Shown here piece after piece: positions 6,009 through 10,000 of a stretch of 10,000 nucleotides of DNA. Location of the stretch: positions 1 through 10,000 of the forward strand of contig JAIWOG010000201.1 of the NCBI GenBank assembly GCA_020217035.1, given 5' to 3'. Origin of the DNA: Magnetospirillum sp. Its GTDB lineage: Bacteria; Pseudomonadota; Alphaproteobacteria; Rhodospirillales; Magnetospirillaceae. Numbering within the stretch: position 1 is the stretch's first letter; the number at the start of each line of letters is the position of its first letter. The notes under the pieces were generated by a model. That model was not told the origin of the DNA and searched no databases. It saw only the letters and a list, made by a program, of their open reading frames with translations. A program made the translations under genes and the position numbers.

Positions 6009-7067
6009 ATGTCCCAAGGTAAAGAGCCCTGGCATCCGGTGGCGTTTTCCGCCCGCCTGCCCCATCTGCGGCGCCGCGCCCAGGTGATGGCGGCCATCCG
6101 CCGGTTCTTCGCCGACCAAGGCTTCGACGAGGTGGAAACGCCGTGCCTGCAAGTCTCGCCAGGGCTGGAACCGCATCTGCAAGCCTTCGGCACCGCGCTG
6201 CGCGACCCGTGGGGCGGCCCGGACACCCCGCTTTACCTGCATACCAGCCCGGAATTCGCCATGAAAAAGCTGCTGGTGGCGGGCATGGAACGCATTTTCC
6301 AGATCGCCCACGTGTTCCGCAACGGCGAGCGTTCCGCCACCCACAGCCCGGAATTCACCATGCTGGAATGGTACCGGGCCGGCGGCACCATCGGCCAGAT
6401 GATGGACGACACCCAAGCCTTGGTCCGCGCCTGCGCCCAGGCCGCCCAGACGCCGCTGCTGCGCCGGGGGGAACTGGCCTGCGACCCCTTCGCGCCCTGG
6501 CGGAAACTGAGCGTCGCCCAAGCCTTTGACGAATATTGCGGCATCGACCTGTTGGCCACCGCCCCCGACCCGTGGACTCCCGACACCGCCTTGCTGGCGC
6601 GACAGGCGGCGGCAATCGGCATTTCGGTGTCGGAAAACGACCGCTGGGACGACATCTTCTTCAAGATCGTCATGGACCGCATCGAACCCCATCTGGGCAT
6701 GGGCGTGCCCACCTTGCTTCATTCCTATCCGGTGTCCATGGCGGCCTTGGCCCGGCCCAACGCCCAAGACCCCCGTGTTGCCGACCGCTTCGAGGCCTAT
6801 GCCTGCGGCGTCGAGCTGTGCAACGCCTTCGGCGAGTTGACCGACGCCGACGAGCAACAGCGGCGCTTCGACGCCGACATGGACCTGAAGCAGGCGCTTT
6901 ACGGCGAGCGCTATCCCGTCGATCCCGACTTCATCGCCGCCCTGCGTCACGGCATGCCGGAAAGCGCCGGCAACGCCCTGGGGCTTGACCGCCTGGTGAT
7001 GTTGATCTGCGGCGCGGCGGAAGTCGAACAGGTTTTGTGGCTGCCGGTGGACGGCGTCAGGACATGA
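6009..7067 (+). CDS. epmA: EF-P lysine--lysine ligase EpmA
   Basis: EpmA (also PoxA/GenX/YjeA) is a cytoplasmic paralogue of class II lysyl-tRNA synthetase. It adenylates (R)-beta-lysine and attaches it to the conserved lysine of EF-P. The 352-residue protein is only the catalytic core: it begins at motif 1 (FFADQGFDEVETPCL, 33-47) with no N-terminal OB-fold anticodon domain, which separates it from LysS. Motif 2 is FRNGERSATHSPEFTMLEWY (about 103-122). The family block VELCNAFGELTDADEQQRRF and motif 3, GNALGLDRLVMLICGA (321-336), follow. The E. coli protein is about 325 residues, so this one is slightly longer. The ATG at 6009 has AGAGG at 5999-6003 with 5-nt spacing. It diverges from epmB, suggesting a shared compact promoter region, and overlaps the convergent nsrR-like gene by 11 bp. 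Identification is secure. Confidence 0.96.
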   Translation: MSQGKEPWHPVAFSARLPHLRRRAQVMAAIRRFFADQGFDEVETPCLQVSPGLEPHLQAFGTALRDPWGGPDTPLYLHTSPEFAMKKLLVAGMERIFQIAHVFRNGERSATHSPEFTMLEWYRAGGTIGQMMDDTQALVRACAQAAQTPLLRRGELACDPFAPWRKLSVAQAFDEYCGIDLLATAPDPWTPDTALLARQAAAIGISVSENDRWDDIFFKIVMDRIEPHLGMGVPTLLHSYPVSMAALARPNAQDPRVADRFEAYACGVELCNAFGELTDADEQQRRFDADMDLKQALYGERYPVDPDFIAALRHGMPESAGNALGLDRLVMLICGAAEVEQVLWLPVDGVRT

Positions 7068-7461
7068 AGTGATCCGGCTGAATGTCAGCCAGGGTCTTGC
7101 CGTCGAACACCGCCAGGAAGGCGTCGCGGGCATCCTCGATCACACCGCGCAACTTGCAACCGCTGATCGGGCAGGTGTCTCCCTGTTCGTGACAAGGCAC
7201 CAGATTCAGGTTTTCCGAATGGCGCAGCAATTGCCCCAGGTTGATCTGCTCTGGTTCGCGCGCCAGGCGCAGGCCGCCGTTCTTGCCGCGAACGGTATTG
7301 ATGTGCCCCAAATCGGTCAGCCGTCGGACGATCTTTTTCAGATGCTCGGACGAAATGCCGTAAAACTCGGACACTTCGCGTACGGTGCACAGCTTGTCAC
7401 GGCGGGCCGACAAATAGATCAGCAACCTTAAAGAGTAATCGGTGAATTGGGTGATTTTCAT
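7057..7461 (-). CDS. nsrR: NsrR-like Rrf2 family Fe-S transcriptional regulator
   Basis: This 134-residue winged-helix protein starts MKITQFTDYSLRLLIYLSA, typical of NsrR, and has the Rrf2 helix-turn-helix and wing (VSEFYGISSEHLKKIVRRL, then VRGKNGGLRLA at 57-67). Three cysteines in the cluster loop, C90, C97 and C102 in LVPCHEQGDTCPISGCKL, match the spacing of [Fe-S]-binding NsrR proteins. D8 is present, the acidic fourth ligand described for Streptomyces NsrR. It is therefore expected to lose DNA binding when nitric oxide attacks the cluster and so derepress NO-detoxification genes; none of those targets lies in the window. RirA or another Rrf2 subtype is the main alternative. It starts 19 bp after the hybrid kinase stop on the same strand, so co-transcription is likely. 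No good ribosome binding site is seen, consistent with translational coupling. Confidence 0.85.
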   Translation of the reverse strand: MKITQFTDYSLRLLIYLSARRDKLCTVREVSEFYGISSEHLKKIVRRLTDLGHINTVRGKNGGLRLAREPEQINLGQLLRHSENLNLVPCHEQGDTCPISGCKLRGVIEDARDAFLAVFDGKTLADIQPDHFMS

Positions 7462-7480
7462 GATCGGCCAAAATCTTGTT

Positions 7481-10000
7481 TTACTGATATTGGCGCAGCT
7501 GCATCACCCGTTCAACAGCTTCACTCACTTGCTCGTCAATTTTTTGCTGCGACGCAGCGGGGGCATCCAGTTCCAATTGGCTCAGCAAGTCGTAAAGGCG
7601 GTTTTCGCCGAACATTCCGCATTTTCCCCGCATGGCGTGCACATGCTCGACAAAGGCCCCACGGTCGCCCAAGCGCAGGTCCTGAAGCGCGGCCGAATCC
7701 TTGTCCATTTCCGCCAGGAAGGCCAGCATCAAGGCTTCCAGCCCGGCGGGCGGCTGCGGTGGCGGCGGCATGGGATTGTCGGGCAACAGGGCCGACAGGC
7801 TGCCGACCAGGGCGTCGGGACCGATGGGCTTGGACAGGAAGGAGGTGAAGCCGGCCTCTTCGGCGTTGCGGCGGTCGGCCGCTGCGGCGCCAGCCGACAG
7901 CGCCACCACCGGAATGGGGGCCAGCCCCATTTCGGCCTCGCGCTTGCGGATGGCCCGGCAAGCGGCGAAGCCGTCCATTTCCGGCATGCGCAAATCCAAG
8001 ACGATCAGGTCGTAACGCCGCGCTGCCGCCATCTCGGCGGCTTGGCGGCCGTCGGCGGCTTCGTCCACCGTCCAGCCGGCGGCATTCAGGAAACCACGCA
8101 GCACCAGACGGTTCAGTTCGACGTCGTCGGCCAGCAACACCTCCACATGAGTGGGGGCCTTGCGTTTGCGGGTGGCCGGCGCCTGTGCCGTGGTCAGCGG
8201 CAGGCTCACCTCCGCCTGGGTCATGCCGTCAAGACGGCGCAGCAGCAGCGTGCCGCCCATGGCGTCGACCAGATTACGGCACAGGGCCTGGCCGATGTCG
8301 CTTTCGCCGCTGCTTTCCACGTCGGCCCGCGCCGGCCCCAGCACCGCGATGCGTAAAAGCTCGTCCTCGGGGGCGATGGTCAGCACCATTTCACCCGCCC
8401 CGGTGCCGAAACGGTCCAAAAGCGTACGGACCACCTGCAGGACGGCACTTTCGTCGGCCAGCATCGCCGCCGGCATGCTGGGTGCGCATTTCATCCGGAA
8501 ACCTTGGCCGCGGTCCCCGGCCTGGGCGCGGACCAAGGCGGCCATTTCCTCGCACAATTCGTCCAGACGCACCGGGCGTGGCGCCAGTTGCACACGGCCG
8601 GTCTCCAGACCGGCCAGTTCCAGGATATTGCCGATCAGCCGGCTGAGTTGTTCGGCGGTGCGACGCAGCAGGCGCACATAGCGTTGCTGGCGCTCGTCCA
8701 AGGCGGTGCCGGCCAGCAATTCGGTCAACCCCACCCAGCCATGCAAGGGGGTACGGATTTCGTGGCTCATCACCGCCAGGAACTCGGACTTGGCCTTGGA
8801 CGCCTGCTCGGCCACCGCCAAGGCGTCGGCCAACGAGGCGGTGCGCTGCGCCACCAGCCCTTCCAGGTCGCGGTTCATCTGCGCCAGACTTTCCGAGGCG
8901 GACCGTTCGGCATGGAACATACGCAGCGCCAGGGCGGCGAAATAGCACGTGGCGAAAGCGGCGAAGCCCACCGGAATCAGGTCGGTGCTGGTGATGATTC
9001 GGGCGTAGTGCAGGATGTCGTTGACCATGGCGGCGCACAACAGAACCGACCCCACCATCAACCAGTTGGCCCCCAGGCGCCGGCGCAGCATGGCCCACCC
9101 CACCAGTCCCAACCCGATCAACGGCGCCGCCAGGTTCAAGATCATGAAGGGGTCGCGGAAATTGGTGTAGAAGGCGGGTGGCGTCAACAACGTCGCCACC
9201 ACCATGAAGCCGGAAACGATGGCCCCCGACAGGGCCAGCGGCTTGGGTGTCTCGTCGGGCAACAATTCGCGCAGGAAACCGAAATAGATGCCGGGGAACA
9301 CGAACAGCGTCACGTAGGACACCGGCAAGTACCAGAAATCGGCCCGCATCTGATGGCCGATCAACACGTATAGCTGGGCCGAACTGAAGGTTCGCGCCGC
9401 CACCAGCGCGGTGAACAAGGCGAAGATCAGGAAAGCCGGGTCACGCTTGCCGCCGGCATAGAAGGCCAGCGCCATCAGCGTCACCATCACCAGCGCCCCC
9501 AGGGCGGCCAGGGGTAGCGCGGTCAAACGCTCGGCTTGCAAGGCCAGAACCTCGGCCGGACCGATGCGCACCGCCCGGGTGATGCCGCCCTCGAAATGAT
9601 GGTGGTTGGAAATCTCGAACACCAGGTCGACGAAAGGACGGCCCAGCGGCAGCGGCACCAGGGCCTGTTCCAGCACCGGCACTTCCGCTTCCGCGCTTAG
9701 GCCCAACTGTCCCATGGATTGAACCAGCGCCCCGTCCACGTGCAGACGCCAGGCGCTGTTGATGTCGGGAACCGCCAAGGCCAAGGGCGGGGCGTTTTCC
9801 GGCAGCAGCACCCGCAACACCAGCGAGGCGTTGCCGATGCCGGGAAACAGGACGTTCCAGGGATTGGGCTGGTGGATATAGGTGTCCACCGACCACGAAA
9901 AGGCGCCAGACGAATCGGCCCCTTGCACCACCCCCCATTGACCGGACAATTCCACCGCGCCGGATTGGGAAAAATCGACCCCGCGCAGGTCGATGACGCC
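7481..10000 (-). CDS. 7TMR-DISM hybrid histidine kinase with degenerate ATPase domain, 5' end missing
   Basis: The frame stays open to the window edge (840 codons). An internal GTG at 9955 is not taken as the start because upstream codons (GVIDLRGVDFSQSGAVELSGQW) fit a 7TMR-DISM extracellular domain. Order by nucleotide: DISMED2-like sensor about 10000-9545; seven membrane helices about 9530-8930; coiled coil about 8925-8790; HisKA with SHEIRTPLHGW, phospho-His at 8764-8762; a remnant HATPase about 8470-8195; receiver about 8150-7790 with VLDLRMPEMDG, phospho-Asp at 7996-7994, and LSKPIG; HPt with HAMRGKCGMFG, phospho-His at 7639-7637. The ATPase remnant lacks the N-box asparagine (TLLDRFGTG), the DxGxG box (VLGPARADVE) and the lid. 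Kinase activity is therefore doubtful, and it may act as a phosphorelay or phosphatase partner. It is followed by the NsrR-like gene. Domain assignments are firm; the signal is unknown. Confidence 0.93.
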   Translation of the reverse strand, partial: GVIDLRGVDFSQSGAVELSGQWGVVQGADSSGAFSWSVDTYIHQPNPWNVLFPGIGNASLVLRVLLPENAPPLALAVPDINSAWRLHVDGALVQSMGQLGLSAEAEVPVLEQALVPLPLGRPFVDLVFEISNHHHFEGGITRAVRIGPAEVLALQAERLTALPLAALGALVMVTLMALAFYAGGKRDPAFLIFALFTALVAARTFSSAQLYVLIGHQMRADFWYLPVSYVTLFVFPGIYFGFLRELLPDETPKPLALSGAIVSGFMVVATLLTPPAFYTNFRDPFMILNLAAPLIGLGLVGWAMLRRRLGANWLMVGSVLLCAAMVNDILHYARIITSTDLIPVGFAAFATCYFAALALRMFHAERSASESLAQMNRDLEGLVAQRTASLADALAVAEQASKAKSEFLAVMSHEIRTPLHGWVGLTELLAGTALDERQQRYVRLLRRTAEQLSRLIGNILELAGLETGRVQLAPRPVRLDELCEEMAALVRAQAGDRGQGFRMKCAPSMPAAMLADESAVLQVVRTLLDRFGTGAGEMVLTIAPEDELLRIAVLGPARADVESSGESDIGQALCRNLVDAMGGTLLLRRLDGMTQAEVSLPLTTAQAPATRKRKAPTHVEVLLADDVELNRLVLRGFLNAAGWTVDEAADGRQAAEMAAARRYDLIVLDLRMPEMDGFAACRAIRKREAEMGLAPIPVVALSAGAAAADRRNAEEAGFTSFLSKPIGPDALVGSLSALLPDNPMPPPPQPPAGLEALMLAFLAEMDKDSAALQDLRLGDRGAFVEHVHAMRGKCGMFGENRLYDLLSQLELDAPAASQQKIDEQVSEAVERVMQLRQYQ

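Noticed and set aside
5967..7133. Minus-strand open frame of 388 codons opposite epmA
   Set aside because: It is antisense to epmA, which has all class II synthetase motifs. The product has no recognisable domain and its length is explained by the high GC content.
7453..7475. GATTTT/AAAATC inverted repeat over the nsrR-like start, considered as an autoregulatory operator
   Set aside because: The arms are only 6 bp with an 11-bp spacer and do not match the known NsrR operator well. It may be chance.
7442..8356. Plus-strand open frame of 304 codons opposite the hybrid kinase
   Set aside because: It is antisense to the receiver and HPt domains, with a biased Gln/His/Gly composition and no family resemblance.
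9953..9955. GTG as the start of the hybrid kinase
   Set aside because: The same frame continues upstream to the window edge with sequence that fits the 7TMR-DISM extracellular domain, and a start here would remove the signal peptide. The gene is better treated as 5'-truncated by the window.

Overview
The window is GC-rich and densely coded, with almost no space between genes. It reads like the chromosome of a free-living alphaproteobacterium. The hybrid kinase architecture, the GGDEF-EAL protein and the KamA-like EpmB next to EpmA would suit a Magnetospirillum/Rhodospirillales-type organism, but that placement is inference; no rRNA or other phylogenetic marker is present. There are no tRNAs, rRNAs, CRISPR arrays or transposases.

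Layout, left to right. (1) The 5' part of efp, elongation factor P, on the minus strand and cut by the left edge. (2) A divergent pecM/pecS pair: a DMT-family exporter and a PecS-type MarR regulator, with two 18-bp inverted repeats in the gap that are probable operators. (3) A small cap-less HAD-like protein with a very strong ribosome binding site. (4) A membrane c-di-GMP phosphodiesterase with a degenerate GGDEF and an intact EAL domain. (5) A divergent pair, epmB (KamA-family radical SAM lysine aminomutase, minus strand) and epmA (EF-P lysine ligase, plus strand). (6) On the minus strand, a hybrid histidine kinase (cut by the right edge) followed 19 bp later by an NsrR-like Rrf2 Fe-S regulator.

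Functional themes. efp, epmB and epmA form a complete EF-P beta-lysylation set. EpmB makes (R)-beta-lysine, EpmA attaches it to the conserved lysine of EF-P (K33 here), and the modified factor rescues ribosomes stalled at polyproline. The set is split by about 4.4 kb of accessory-looking genes (pecM/pecS, HAD, GGDEF-EAL). The kinase/nsrR pair suggests a signalling unit with possible redox or nitric oxide input. The kinase's ATP-binding domain lacks its nucleotide-binding boxes, while its HisKA, receiver and HPt phosphorelay residues are intact.

Nothing here is clearly a new multi-gene system. The best leads are the kinase with a collapsed ATPase domain beside nsrR, the twin palindromes between pecM and pecS, the sharp low-GC patch inside the GGDEF-EAL gene, and the 10-bp tandem repeat covering the epmB start codon.
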